A DNA stretch of 64,000 nt from Leyella stercorea (GTDB lineage Bacteria; Bacteroidota; Bacteroidia; Bacteroidales; Bacteroidaceae). Position numbers and translations under genes: made by a program. The notes under the pieces are model-generated. The model was not told the origin of the DNA, searched no databases, and was given only the letters and a program-made list of their open reading frames with translations. The DNA is taken from the NCBI RefSeq assembly GCF_021531655.1, contig NZ_JADYUF010000012.1, positions 13,897 to 77,896 of the forward strand. Direction: 5' to 3'. This document shows positions 31,108 through 40,183 of this stretch, piece by piece (positions within the stretch are counted from its first letter, which is position 1; the number at the start of each line of letters is the position of its first letter).

Positions 31108-31629
31108 TGTAAAGTTTGCTTAATTTAATAAAAGCAGCGTCACAACATTCCGTACATATATATACCACACGTTGCAAACACACGGTATTATTATAATAAG
31201 GTATAGCCATATATATAAATAAGGTATAGCCATATATATAATAAGGTATAGGGCATAATGTCCCTACAATACATTAAGTACAGAACGATAACGCTTTATC
31301 TAAGTTTTCGTATTTGCGACTTTCTTCAGAAGTCATTTGTATAACTCTCAGTTGTGATGTGTCTATCGTACACGTATTCACTTTTTGTGTTGTAATCTGT
31401 TTAGTTCTGTCTGTTTCTTATTACCTAATTTAATGTTTGACAAACCGTTAGCTCTCTCTTTCAATAAGCGAAACGTTCTTCACTCATTGTATATTACGAT
31501 GCAAATTTAGTAAAAAAGGATGAATAAAAAGGAAAAAACAGGAAAATATACGATTAAAATATTGTGATACTGGAGTAAAACGTAATGTATTGATTAACTG
31601 CCCAGGAGGGTAAAGTCAAAAGTCTAAGC
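31108..31629. other. Long intergenic leader region with AT-rich repeats
   Basis: Three consecutive copies of a motif ending AATAAGGTAT (31191-31250) follow the barrel gene's start. The rest is AT-rich with a -7 box at 31502-31509 (minus). No gene, tRNA or strong hairpin is visible; the stretch may be an extended 5' leader. Confidence 0.5.
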
Positions 31630-31826
31630 AGCACGCCCCGAAGGGGCAGAAGCACATAGCCCAGGGCAACGCCCTGAGGTAAAAAGCCACCAAAAACAAT
31701 GCGCCCTGTAAGGGCAAAAGCGTTAATTATCAATGCTTTTGCCCTTACGGGGCGTTTTGCTATATTCTATCCGTACACCCAAGGCGCTGCCTTGGGCTAT
31801 GTGCTTATTGGGCTTTCAGCCCGTAT
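31630..31826 (+). repeat. Multi-hairpin intergenic element E1 (about 197 bp)
   Basis: Six GC-rich hairpins in series (GCCCCGAAGGGGC, AGGGCAACGCCCT, GCCCTGTAAGGGC, CCCTTACGGGG, CCAAGGCGCTGCCTTGG, GGGCTTTCAGCCC) are separated by AT-rich links. The reverse complement of 39111-39306 has the same hairpins in the same order. Short open frames across it are artefacts. It lies upstream of the barrel gene. Confidence 0.85.
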
Positions 31827-31944
31827 AATTGAGTTTTGACTCACCATCCTCCTACTATTTGCATTGCCTATTCAATCTCAAACTTAACTATTAACATCAT
31901 CACTCGAAATGTCGGATGAAGCAACATAAATATACCCGGTTTCC

Positions 31945-32047
31945 AAAAGGAGTCCTTTTGGACTGCAAAAGGGTTCGTTTTGGACTGCAAAAGGAGTCCT
32001 TTTACAATGCAAAAGGAGCCCTTTTGGAATGCAAAAGGACTCCTTTT
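31945..32047. repeat. 22-bp palindrome array A6 (5 units)
   Basis: Cores start at 31945, 31967, 31989, 32011 and 32033, mostly AAAAGGAGTCCTTTT with one degenerate unit (AAAAGGGTTCGTTTT). Linkers include GGACTGC twice and GGAATGC. It lies 103 bp beyond the DUF4831 stop. Confidence 0.95.
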
Positions 32048-32150
32048 TGCGATGACATGCAGCACAGCTGATGTATCATAAAAAAATATGCGTGATGTAT
32101 CTACAGCGTATCTACACCTCAACTGAGGCGTAGCCGCCCGACTCTTTATA

Positions 32151-33203
32151 CTATTCCAGCGGCTCGGTCTTCAACTCCACTACCCCACCCGTTGCAGGGT
32201 CGAGTATGATGTGCGATGTAAACTTCTTGCCGAACAAGGCTCCATTGAGCATCTCAACTGTGCCGAACTGTGCGGCATCGGTCTCGTAATAGCCCAACGG
32301 CTTGCCCTCTGCTGTAGCCAACGTGATGCGGATGTGTCCGGGACGTACCACTCCCAGGTTGAAGTCGTCCTTCATCTTGGCAACTTCGGCAGGTGTTTCG
32401 GGCAACGGCTTCGACGACTCTGTGTCCTCAATGTTGGCATATACGGGGTCGCCCGAATAGTCGTCGGCAGCACATAGGCCGAAACTCTTTGAGAAGCGGA
32501 ACACTACGGGACGCAGATTTTCCTTTGTCGGAATGAAGCTGATGACGGTTGCCGTGGTGTCAACGGTCGTTGTGCCCTGGAACAATTGCATGAGTGCCGC
32601 CTCCTGAGTGGCAAGCTGGCTATACATAAGGCGCAACTGCTCGCCGTCCTTCGGCATAAAGTCGGCCTCACCACGCGACAGCTGCGAGCGCGAATCGCGT
32701 ATATCGTATATCTCCTGTGCCACGAGCTGCGCCATCTTGGGCAAGTTGCCAGCCGAGAGAATGTCCTGGCTCATATAGTCGCGGGGGTTGAGCGGAGCCT
32801 TGCGGGGCGACGGCACGAAGGCTGCAGAAGCCTTGGCACGCTGCGCCTTGGTGTTGATGGCAAGCAGCGAACCGTCGGGTGCGCAGTCGACTGAGAGTAT
32901 ACTGTGCTTCTTGTCGATAGCTACTGTGTACCGGCGGTCGGCATCGGCACGTCCCTCCGAGCTGAACGACACGCCGACGATGCGATAAGCAGTCTGCTGG
33001 GTGCTTACACCTGCCTTGCCGAAGTACAGCTGCGAGAATCCGGCAAGCTGTCCCGGCTGGGTCACGGTTTTCTCTACAAGCACCTGCATACGCACCGCTG
33101 TCTTGGGCAGCGAATACGACAAACCGTCAACGGGCTTGTCGCCACCAGCCATTGCCGACGTTGCGGCTAAGGCTGAGAGTAATATAGTTGATAGTATCTT
33201 CAT
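32151..33203 (-). CDS. DUF4831 family envelope protein
   Basis: The 350-residue protein begins with a signal peptide (KILSTILLSALAATSAMAGG) and continues with GLSYSLPKTAVRMQVLVEK, the opening I associate with DUF4831, a Bacteroidetes family without known function. It is probably periplasmic: there are no further membrane segments and no lipobox. It lies 48 bp downstream of the NAD(P)HX repair gene on the same strand, so the two are likely co-transcribed, though no functional link is evident. Confidence 0.75.
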   Translation of the reverse strand: MKILSTILLSALAATSAMAGGDKPVDGLSYSLPKTAVRMQVLVEKTVTQPGQLAGFSQLYFGKAGVSTQQTAYRIVGVSFSSEGRADADRRYTVAIDKKHSILSVDCAPDGSLLAINTKAQRAKASAAFVPSPRKAPLNPRDYMSQDILSAGNLPKMAQLVAQEIYDIRDSRSQLSRGEADFMPKDGEQLRLMYSQLATQEAALMQLFQGTTTVDTTATVISFIPTKENLRPVVFRFSKSFGLCAADDYSGDPVYANIEDTESSKPLPETPAEVAKMKDDFNLGVVRPGHIRITLATAEGKPLGYYETDAAQFGTVEMLNGALFGKKFTSHIILDPATGGVVELKTEPLE

Positions 33204-33251
33204 ATTTACTTATATCTTGTTAACTCGTATCTTGTCAACTTATGTCTTCTC

Positions 33252-34763
33252 TTAATACATAGCCTTGAATGCTTCGGGCAGCGCGGCGATAATGTCGCTT
33301 GCCACGAGCGACTCCTTGCCCACTCGCTGCGCGGCTATGTCGCCTGCCAATCCGTGCAGATACATGCCCACAATGCAGGCGTTCTTGCGCGAATATCCAC
33401 GTGCCAGAAGTCCCGTGATGATTCCGGTGAGCACGTCGCCGCTGCCTGCTGTAGCCATACCCGAATTGCCCGTAGTGTTGAACATAACATTGCCGTCGGG
33501 CATGCAAAGCGCCGTGTGATGGCCCTTCAGCAATATATAGGCGCGAAGATTCTCTGCCATGTCGCGCGCTACAGCCAGACGCTCGCCGTCGCTGTGGCTT
33601 GCCGTGCCCGCCAGACGGTCGAGCTCGCGCGGATGCGGGGTCATAATCATGTTGTCGGGCAGCTGGCTTATCCACATACCGTGCGACCCGAGCATGTTCA
33701 AGGCATCGGCATCGAGCACCACCGGACATTGTGTCTGCTGCAACTGCGACATCAATGCGAGCGCCGAACCTTCGTCGCGACCCAGTCCCGGACCTATGCC
33801 TACGGCGTTGAACTCTTCGGTTGATATCGCCTCCGAATAATAGTTCTCGCTGTCGGGATGAACTATTGCCTCGGGTACTGACATTTGCATTATCGCGTAG
33901 TTGCAACGTGGAGTGAGCGTAGTCACCTTGCCCACACCGCTGCGCAAGCATGCCCGTGTGGCGAGTACGGCGGCTCCAGCCATGCCTTCGCTTCCGGCTA
34001 TGAGCAGCGCGTTGCCCATCATGCCCTTATGGGCGAAATCGTCGCGGCGCAACATCATCTGTCGCACGAGGTCGGCCTCAACGGTTGAGTAGGCGGAAGG
34101 AATGCTCTTGATGTAATCTTTCGACAGACGTATGTCGAGCACACGCACCACTCCGAGGTATTGCTGGCAATCGGCAAACAGCATTGCCAGCTTCTTCATC
34201 TGCAGAGTGAGCGTAACGTCGGCGCGTACTATGGCCATTGACGGCACACCGGCATTGTCTTCGGTCATCAGTCCTGACGGAATGTCGATGCTGACAACGC
34301 GTGCCGGCGACTGGTTGATGTACTTCACAAGCGAGACGAAGCCGCCCTCCAATGGCTTGTTGAGTCCCGAACCGAACAATCCGTCTACTATCAGCGTCTG
34401 TTCGGTGAGTTTTGGCGGGTCAAAATTGGTAGACACCTCTGTGAAACGGTGTATCAAGCCCTCGCTAACGAGTCGGTCACGGTTCTTGGCACATTCATCC
34501 GAGAGATGACCGTGTACGTTGAACAGATAAGCATCAACGCTATAGCCCTTCTCAGCAAGCATGCGCGACACCGCCAATGCGTCGCCGCCATTGTTGCCAG
34601 GACCTGCAAACACCACAACCGGTGTGCCTTGAGGCCACTGCTGTTGAATGGCTGCGGTGATGGCACGCGCTGCACGCTCCATCAAATCTATCGATGCTAT
34701 CGGCTCATGTTCGATTGTATACTTGTCGAGCTCGCGTATCTGCGCTCCTGTTAGTATCTTCAT
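33252..34763 (-). CDS. nnr: Bifunctional NAD(P)H-hydrate epimerase/dehydratase
   Basis: This cytoplasmic repair enzyme restores damaged NADHX and NADPHX. The N-terminal epimerase half has FAGPGNNGGDALAVSR and VDGLFGSGLNKPL. The C-terminal ADP-dependent dehydratase half has LIAGSEGMAGAA, the MTPHPRELDRL motif and the ATP/ADP-site glycine loop TAGSGDVLTGIITGLL. The start at 34763 (MKILTGAQIRELD) fits the family; upstream codons do not. A -7 box TATTTTTG at 34849-34856 on the minus strand gives a leader of about 80 nt. The 503-residue length is normal. Confidence 0.95.
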   Translation of the reverse strand: MKILTGAQIRELDKYTIEHEPIASIDLMERAARAITAAIQQQWPQGTPVVVFAGPGNNGGDALAVSRMLAEKGYSVDAYLFNVHGHLSDECAKNRDRLVSEGLIHRFTEVSTNFDPPKLTEQTLIVDGLFGSGLNKPLEGGFVSLVKYINQSPARVVSIDIPSGLMTEDNAGVPSMAIVRADVTLTLQMKKLAMLFADCQQYLGVVRVLDIRLSKDYIKSIPSAYSTVEADLVRQMMLRRDDFAHKGMMGNALLIAGSEGMAGAAVLATRACLRSGVGKVTTLTPRCNYAIMQMSVPEAIVHPDSENYYSEAISTEEFNAVGIGPGLGRDEGSALALMSQLQQTQCPVVLDADALNMLGSHGMWISQLPDNMIMTPHPRELDRLAGTASHSDGERLAVARDMAENLRAYILLKGHHTALCMPDGNVMFNTTGNSGMATAGSGDVLTGIITGLLARGYSRKNACIVGMYLHGLAGDIAAQRVGKESLVASDIIAALPEAFKAMY

Positions 34764-34929
34764 AATTCTATAAGGTATTTTTATGGATTTTGCACTTCTG
34801 TCGTCTTCCACGCCATACGAGTGTGGTCGAAATGACTGTGCGACTGTGCAAAAATACAAAAATAAAAGGAAATAGTAGCCCTAACTACCGTAAAAAGGGC
34901 TTAAAATGATATATTATGAAACGTATGGG

Positions 34930-34993
34930 CACAAAAAAAGGGGCTCCGCTGAGTCCCAACCTTTGTTAACCTTAAATCTAATACCATGAAAAA
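34930..34993 (-). ncRNA. Candidate small RNA of about 60-65 nt
   Basis: On the minus strand a full promoter is followed within about 65 nt by an intrinsic terminator: GGGACTC and GAGCCCC pair with one bulged base around a short loop, then seven T. No open frame of useful size fits between them. The product could be an independent small RNA, or an attenuated leader of nnr, whose own -7 box lies 80 bp further on. Confidence 0.6.
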
Positions 34994-34998
34994 CATTG

Positions 34999-35030
34999 CA
35001 AAGATACGCTCATTTTAAGATACGGCAAAA
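34999..35030 (-). promoter_or_regulatory. Promoter of the candidate small RNA
   Basis: On the minus strand TTTTG (35026-35030) and TATCTTTG (34999-35006) are 19 bp apart, a near-perfect Bacteroidetes promoter pointing away from the histidine kinase. Confidence 0.8.
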
Positions 35031-35208
35031 TTTTGATTACAATTTTTTGTTAACGAGCACAATTTCAAAGTATTTTATTGATTTGTATCAACAGGTTTGC
35101 AATATTTGTTGTATATTTGCAGCAGATAAACTGCATCCTGGCTATTGAAGCCTTTTTCATTACGCTTTGCTGCAATATCAATGTACTAAAAAAGAGGAAA
35201 CGTGTACA

Positions 35209-37263
35209 ATGAACAATATGAACACGACAACAAAGCAACTGCTTAAAGCTACAATAATAGCATGTATAGCGGTCGTAACCATAACCTTACTGGTATGCAA
35301 TCCAAAGCAAAGCAATAACGATATGGCGCAAAACGGCAACATGCGGTGGCTCGACGACTCGATTGCAGCACTCGCCCCATCGGCTCTGCAAGCCATAGAG
35401 CGTGGCATGAACGAGGCCGATGACAGCACGACTTACTACGAGTACATGCTGCGGAAGGCTCTCTTCTACAGTCTGACTGAGCACCCCGAGCGTGCCGACA
35501 CGCTCATCGACAGCGTCAAGACATTCGTAACACAGCAGGACGACGGCTATTACGCCACCAACGGAACGTACCTCTCGCCACGGCTCAACTCGCTTATGGC
35601 TGGCGCAAAGGCTTGCCAGGCGGCTCGATACATGAGCAATCACCGCGACCCGCGACGCATTGTAGCCCTCAATAAAGAAACTTACAATCTGCTGCTCAAC
35701 AGCAACAGCAAGCACAATCTGCCCAAGACGTGCGCCAATATGGCTGACGCCTACCTGTTGTGCAACGACCTTCCCAACGCAGCCAAGTGGTATAGGCGTG
35801 CACTTTTTCTCGTCGACTCGCTCAATTTGCCCCAAAAGGAGAACATAACGCTATACATGGGACTGGCACAGATTTACGTTATGCTGCGCAACTACGACAA
35901 AGCCAAGCTCTACTACGACCAGACCGAACCTCACGTCAAGGAAATGTCACCCTCGATGCAGGCTTATTATATCAACAATCTGGGCAACTACTACTACTAC
36001 CAAGACGACTATAAGAATGCGCTACAGAGCTTCTTGCGCATGAAGAAACTACTCGAACAGCACGGCATGATGCGCACGTTCGACATGTACTTGTGCAAGA
36101 TCAATCTGGCTGACGTGTACCTTAACCTCGGCAAACTGAACGATGCTACTGCCATGCTGGATGATGTAGAACCTTACTTCAGAGCGCAAGGCGACAACAC
36201 ATCCATTTATTATTGCAACACAATACGCTTCGGTATTGCCGTGAGAGCAGGCAGAATGCAGGAAGCCGGACGCATTATGGCTGACAAGACCGATGACTCG
36301 CTCATACCATACACGCTTGTAAACATACGCAACAAATACAAACGCAGATACTACGAACTCACCGGCGACTACGACAAGGCATACGCTTTGCTCAACAAGT
36401 CGATAGCCTACAACGACTCTATCGAACACAACCTCTCCAACATGCGAACCGCCGAGATAATGTCGCGTTTCACTACCGACACGCTGCAGTTGCACCACGA
36501 CCTCGCCATTGAGCACAAGAACGCCGAGATACAGAGCATAAAGTTCACCAGCACATTGGCCATTTCAATCGCCGTTACATCCATTCTGCTGCTCATACTG
36601 TGGGTTCTGTATCTTCGCAAACGCCGTTTCAAGGTGCAGCTGAACATGATGAACCTCAAGCTCGACAACGTTCGCAATCGCATATCACCCCACTTCATGT
36701 TCAATGTGCTAAACAACAGAATCATAAAGTCGGACGCCAAGGAGACCAACGAGCTTACCGAGCTGGCACAACTGATTCGTGCCAACCTCGATATGTCGAG
36801 CACTTTGGGCGTAGAACTGCAAAAGGAGCTGGAATTCGTACAGCAATACGTACGCGTGGAAAGCTATCTGATGGGCGACGACTTCAACTTCAGCATCGAC
36901 ATTGCGCCCGATGTGGATGCCAGCAGCGTCAGGATTCCGTCGATGTTCATACAGATTATGACCGAGAACTCTATCAAACACGCCCTCCGAAACAAGGAAG
37001 GCATCAAGCTATTGAGCATTACCGTAAGACACGAACACAACAATACGGTGATAAGAGTGACCGACAACGGACCGGGATTCAATCCAGTCACGCTACGCCG
37101 CAAGACCGGTATGAACATCATTTCGCAAACCATAGCTGTGATAAATTTGCACAACAAGGACAAAATAAGGTTTGACATACACAACATCTACAGCTCTGAC
37201 GGAAAGCAAATCAAGGGGTGCGAGGCTATGCTGAAAGTGCCCGACGGAGTGAAAATAGAGTGA
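35209..37263 (+). CDS. TPR-containing sensor histidine kinase (LytS-type)
   Basis: The 684-residue protein has an N-terminal membrane segment (ATIIACIAVVTITLLV), about 430 residues of TPR helices probably in the periplasm, a second membrane segment (LAISIAVTSILLLILWVLYL), and a His_kinase domain. The phospho-acceptor His is in ISPHFMFNVLNN; the ATPase boxes are MTENSIKHAL and DNGPGFN. The start at 35209 is chosen because it follows AGAGGA (35193-35198); a TTG at 35167 is less likely. A -7 box TATATTTG lies at 35112-35119. It pairs with the LytTR regulator 62 bp downstream. The signal is unknown. Confidence 0.9.
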   Translation: MNNMNTTTKQLLKATIIACIAVVTITLLVCNPKQSNNDMAQNGNMRWLDDSIAALAPSALQAIERGMNEADDSTTYYEYMLRKALFYSLTEHPERADTLIDSVKTFVTQQDDGYYATNGTYLSPRLNSLMAGAKACQAARYMSNHRDPRRIVALNKETYNLLLNSNSKHNLPKTCANMADAYLLCNDLPNAAKWYRRALFLVDSLNLPQKENITLYMGLAQIYVMLRNYDKAKLYYDQTEPHVKEMSPSMQAYYINNLGNYYYYQDDYKNALQSFLRMKKLLEQHGMMRTFDMYLCKINLADVYLNLGKLNDATAMLDDVEPYFRAQGDNTSIYYCNTIRFGIAVRAGRMQEAGRIMADKTDDSLIPYTLVNIRNKYKRRYYELTGDYDKAYALLNKSIAYNDSIEHNLSNMRTAEIMSRFTTDTLQLHHDLAIEHKNAEIQSIKFTSTLAISIAVTSILLLILWVLYLRKRRFKVQLNMMNLKLDNVRNRISPHFMFNVLNNRIIKSDAKETNELTELAQLIRANLDMSSTLGVELQKELEFVQQYVRVESYLMGDDFNFSIDIAPDVDASSVRIPSMFIQIMTENSIKHALRNKEGIKLLSITVRHEHNNTVIRVTDNGPGFNPVTLRRKTGMNIISQTIAVINLHNKDKIRFDIHNIYSSDGKQIKGCEAMLKVPDGVKIE

Positions 37264-37325
37264 AACAAACAAAGCTACTGAGTGAAACAAACAATAAAAA
37301 ACCAACAATATAAACAAACTAGGAT

Positions 37326-38111
37326 ATGAACATCATCATTATTGACGACGACCGGAAGGCTGCTGAGACCCTTAAGAGCAAACTGACAGAATACGATGAA
37401 ATAGAAATCATCGGTATGGCGCACAACGGAATGGACGGACTAAGGCTGTATAACGACAGCAAACCCGATCTGATGTTTCTCGATGTGAACATGCCCGACA
37501 TCTCTGGTATTGAATTTCTTGAGCGCATTGACATGAATGCGAGCCACCATTGCCGCGTCGTTATGTACACTGCACACAGCCGATACATGCTGTCGGCATT
37601 CCGCAACAAGGCTTTCGACTATCTTCTGAAACCCATAAACGATGCCGAACTGCGCACCATCATACGCCGGGTGTGCATCGACATGAGCACCGAACAGCCA
37701 CGCACGCCGTCCACTCCAGCCACTCCTGCAGCCCCGACAATCATCGGCGACGGCATAGCAAGGCGCAACGACGGCAAATATATCGTCTATACCAATGCCG
37801 TCGACTTCCGTCTGGTAGACATCAACGACATCGGACTCTTCGCATACAACAGCGATTTGCGTGTATGGGAGGTGACTCTGGCAGGCGAGAAACACCCTAT
37901 CCGACTGAAACGAAACATAAACAGCGATATGCTTCTGGCTCTCAACGACACACTTGTGCGTGTAAGTCAGAAGCATATCATAAACATCATATATCTGATG
38001 GAAGTGGCTGACAACACCTGTCATTTCTATCCTCCATTCGATACGTTGCAAGAAGTGAAGGTAGGACGGCTGTTCCGCAAGAAACTAATCGACCGTTTCA
38101 GCAGCTTCTAA
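37326..38111 (+). CDS. LytTR-family response regulator
   Basis: The 261-residue protein has an N-terminal receiver with acidic pocket Asp7-Asp9 and phospho-acceptor Asp53 (MFLDVNMPD). A proline/threonine-rich linker (residues 118-137) leads to a C-terminal LytTR DNA-binding domain with LKRNINSDMLLALND and VRVSQKHIINIIYL. It is the cognate partner of the upstream TPR kinase. Target promoters cannot be identified here. A terminator follows directly. Confidence 0.92.
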   Translation: MNIIIIDDDRKAAETLKSKLTEYDEIEIIGMAHNGMDGLRLYNDSKPDLMFLDVNMPDISGIEFLERIDMNASHHCRVVMYTAHSRYMLSAFRNKAFDYLLKPINDAELRTIIRRVCIDMSTEQPRTPSTPATPAAPTIIGDGIARRNDGKYIVYTNAVDFRLVDINDIGLFAYNSDLRVWEVTLAGEKHPIRLKRNINSDMLLALNDTLVRVSQKHIINIIYLMEVADNTCHFYPPFDTLQEVKVGRLFRKKLIDRFSSF

Positions 38112-38129
38112 TCCCACCTTATTAATATA

Positions 38130-38168
38130 TAATGGCATTACCGAAATCGGCAATGCCCTTCTTTTTTA
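38130..38168. terminator. Terminator after the response regulator
   Basis: GGCATTACCGA and TCGGCAATGCC form an 11-bp stem with a two-base loop, followed by CTTCTTTTTT. It also lies just beyond the cvfB stop, so it may serve both convergent genes. Confidence 0.8.
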
Positions 38169-38999
38169 TTATACAAGAGCTATACCGTTGTCGGTGATGT
38201 TGATCAGTCGGCGGCGGTACAGGTCGCCAATGGCACGCTTATACACCTTTTTGCTCACCTGGAAGCGTCGCTTTATGTCTTCAGCATCGCTGCGGTCGCC
38301 CAGGTCGCACACTCCTCCGTTGTCCTTAAGATACTGCAGCAGCGTCTCCGAGAAGTCGAGTGTCTGCTGACGTCCGGTAGGCTGGAGCGTCACATCAATC
38401 TTGCCGTCGGGGCGAACCGTATTGATATAACCCTTCACACGGTCGCCGGTGTGCAGATAGCGGAACACCTGGTCCTCGTAGACAAGTCCCGGATAGCAGT
38501 TGTCTATTATCACCTTGAATCCCATTTCGGTCTTCTGCCACACCAGCAGGTCCACCTCCTGTCCGTGATTGTAGAAAGGATGGCGCTCGGCAAAGTAGCG
38601 TTCCACCTTGGCAGAAGCCACGATGCGATAGCTCTCCTCGTCGATATGCACGTGCACAATATAGCTTTCGCCCTTCTGCATACGCTTCTTCTGCTCGCGG
38701 AAGGGGCAGAAGAGGTCCTTCATCAGTCCCCAGTTGAGGAATGCTCCGTACTCGTTGACCCACGAGACTTCCAAATAAGCGAAGTCGCCGACCTTACAAA
38801 GCGGATGCTCAGTAGTAGCGACGGGACGCTCTTCCTGGTCGAGGTATACGAACACTTCAAGTTCGTCGCCTGGTTTTGTACCCTCCGGTACATAACGTTT
38901 GGGCAATAATATCTCGCCCTCATCACCGCCGTCGAGGTACAATCCGAAGTCTACCTCCTTCACAACGGTCATCTTATTGTAATCGCCAAGTTTTATCAT
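38169..38999 (-). CDS. CvfB-like S1-domain RNA-binding protein
   Basis: A 276-residue cytoplasmic protein of the CvfB/YitL family: serial S1-like beta-barrels (GLYLDGGDEGEILLPKRYVP; VSWVNEYGAFLNWGLMKDLF; GDRVKGYINTVRPDGKIDVT) followed by a C-terminal winged-helix segment (KRRFQVSKKVYKRAIGDLYR). In Staphylococcus CvfB binds RNA and influences virulence-gene expression; the Bacteroidetes role is unstudied as far as I know. It is monocistronic and convergent with the LytTR regulator. Confidence 0.88.
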   Translation of the reverse strand: MIKLGDYNKMTVVKEVDFGLYLDGGDEGEILLPKRYVPEGTKPGDELEVFVYLDQEERPVATTEHPLCKVGDFAYLEVSWVNEYGAFLNWGLMKDLFCPFREQKKRMQKGESYIVHVHIDEESYRIVASAKVERYFAERHPFYNHGQEVDLLVWQKTEMGFKVIIDNCYPGLVYEDQVFRYLHTGDRVKGYINTVRPDGKIDVTLQPTGRQQTLDFSETLLQYLKDNGGVCDLGDRSDAEDIKRRFQVSKKVYKRAIGDLYRRRLINITDNGIALV

Positions 39000-39110
39000 A
39001 AAGTTCTATTTGTAAACAGTTAAACAATTAATTAGCTATAGGACAGCAACAATACAACATGTTGAAAGCCCTAATAGTTTATAGACCGAAATGCAATAGC
39101 TCAACAAATG

Positions 39111-39306
39111 CGGGCTGAAAGCCCAATAATCACATAGCCCAGGGCAACGCCCTGGGTAAGAGAACAAGCACAATCTTGCGCCCTGCAAGGGCATAAGCTC
39201 TTATCATCAATGCTTTTGCCCTTACAGGGCGCATTGTTATTTGGAATTAATCTCCCCAGGGCGCTGCCCTGGGCTATGTACTTCTGCCCCTTCGGGGCGT
39301 ACTGCT
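39111..39306 (-). repeat. Multi-hairpin intergenic element E2 (about 196 bp)
   Basis: This is an inverted copy of the element at 31630-31826, with the same hairpin order when read on the minus strand and many compensating changes within stems. It lies 40 bp beyond the lolD-like stop. The remaining gap (39000-39110) holds nothing recognisable. Confidence 0.85.
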
Positions 39307-39346
39307 TGCGTTCCAATTGTCTTATCCTTGTTAAACTATTCTATTA

Positions 39347-40033
39347 TTACACTATATCGTTCTTCACTTCACTTTCCTCTGCATCCTTTATCTGTCCGTC
39401 CTCGATATGTATTGTGCGGTCGGTGATGCTTGCCAGATGCTCGTCGTGAGTGACAATGACGAAGGTCTGGCCGAAGCGGTCGCGCAGGTCGAAGAAGAGT
39501 TGGTGGAGTTCGGCCTTGTTCTTTGAATCGAGCGAACCCGACGGTTCGTCGGCGAAGACTACTGCCGGATTGTTGACAAGTGCACGTGCTACGGCAACGC
39601 GTTGTTTCTCTCCACCCGACAGTTCGGCAGGCTTATGCGATGCACGTTCAGCCAGTCCCATGAACTCAAGGAGTTCCATGGCGCGCTTCTTGGCTTCAGC
39701 CTGGCTCTTGCCGCCTATGAATGCCGGTATCATAACATTCTCGAGGGCTGTGAATTCGGGCAGAAGCTGATGAAACTGGAACACGAATCCTATATGACGG
39801 TTGCGGAAATCGCTCAACTTCTTTGTCGAAAGGCTGCGCACATCTACCCCATCGACAACGATTTCGCCGCTGTCCGGACTGTCGAGTGTGCCCATTATCT
39901 GCAACAATGTTGTCTTGCCGGCGCCGCTCGGACCGACAATGCTCACCACCTCACCCTTGTTGATGTGGAGGTCGATGCCCTTGAGCACCTGAAGCGAGCC
40001 GAAACTCTTTGTTATTCCTTTAATGTCAATCAT
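39347..40033 (-). CDS. ABC transporter ATP-binding protein (LolD-like)
   Basis: A 228-residue ATPase with Walker [11 protein letters not shown], signature [15 protein letters not shown], Walker [13 protein letters not shown] and an H-loop in IVTHDEH. The length and the [12 protein letters not shown] region are typical of the LolD/MacB class, which powers lipoprotein release or efflux with a partner permease. No permease gene is adjacent, so the partner must lie elsewhere and the lipoprotein role is inferred. It follows the antiporter gene on the same strand. Confidence 0.88.
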   Translation of the reverse strand: MIDIKGITKSFGSLQVLKGIDLHINKGEVVSIVGPSGAGKTTLLQIMGTLDSPDSGEIVVDGVDVRSLSTKKLSDFRNRHIGFVFQFHQLLPEFTALENVMIPAFIGGKSQAEAKKRAMELLEFMGLAERASHKPAELSGGEKQRVAVARALVNNPAVVFADEPSGSLDSKNKAELHQLFFDLRDRFGQTFVIVTHDEHLASITDRTIHIEDGQIKDAEESEVKNDIV

Positions 40034-40182
40034 ATTGAATTTTGAATTTTGAGTTTTGAATTTTGAATTGTTCTCGGCTACGCCTGCGATTATGAATTAT
40101 CCAATTTTGAATTTTGAGTTTTGAATTTTGAGTTGTTCTCGGCTACGCCTGCGATTTTGAGTTATTCATTTTTGAATTTTCA
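40034..40182. repeat. Heptamer repeat element H5 in the lolD-antiporter gap
   Basis: Two similar half-blocks, each TTTTGAATTTTGAG heptamers plus the hairpin CTCGGCTACGCCTGCGA, occur in tandem and fill the gap between two minus-strand genes. Confidence 0.88.
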
Positions 40183-40183
40183 A

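Noticed and set aside
34986..35018. A ten-codon frame MKNIAKIRSF in the small-RNA promoter region
   Set aside because: It overlaps the minus-strand promoter bases and is too short to support.
39101..39316. Short open frames across the multi-hairpin elements
   Set aside because: The hairpin structure is shared between E1 and E2, while the reading frames are not maintained.
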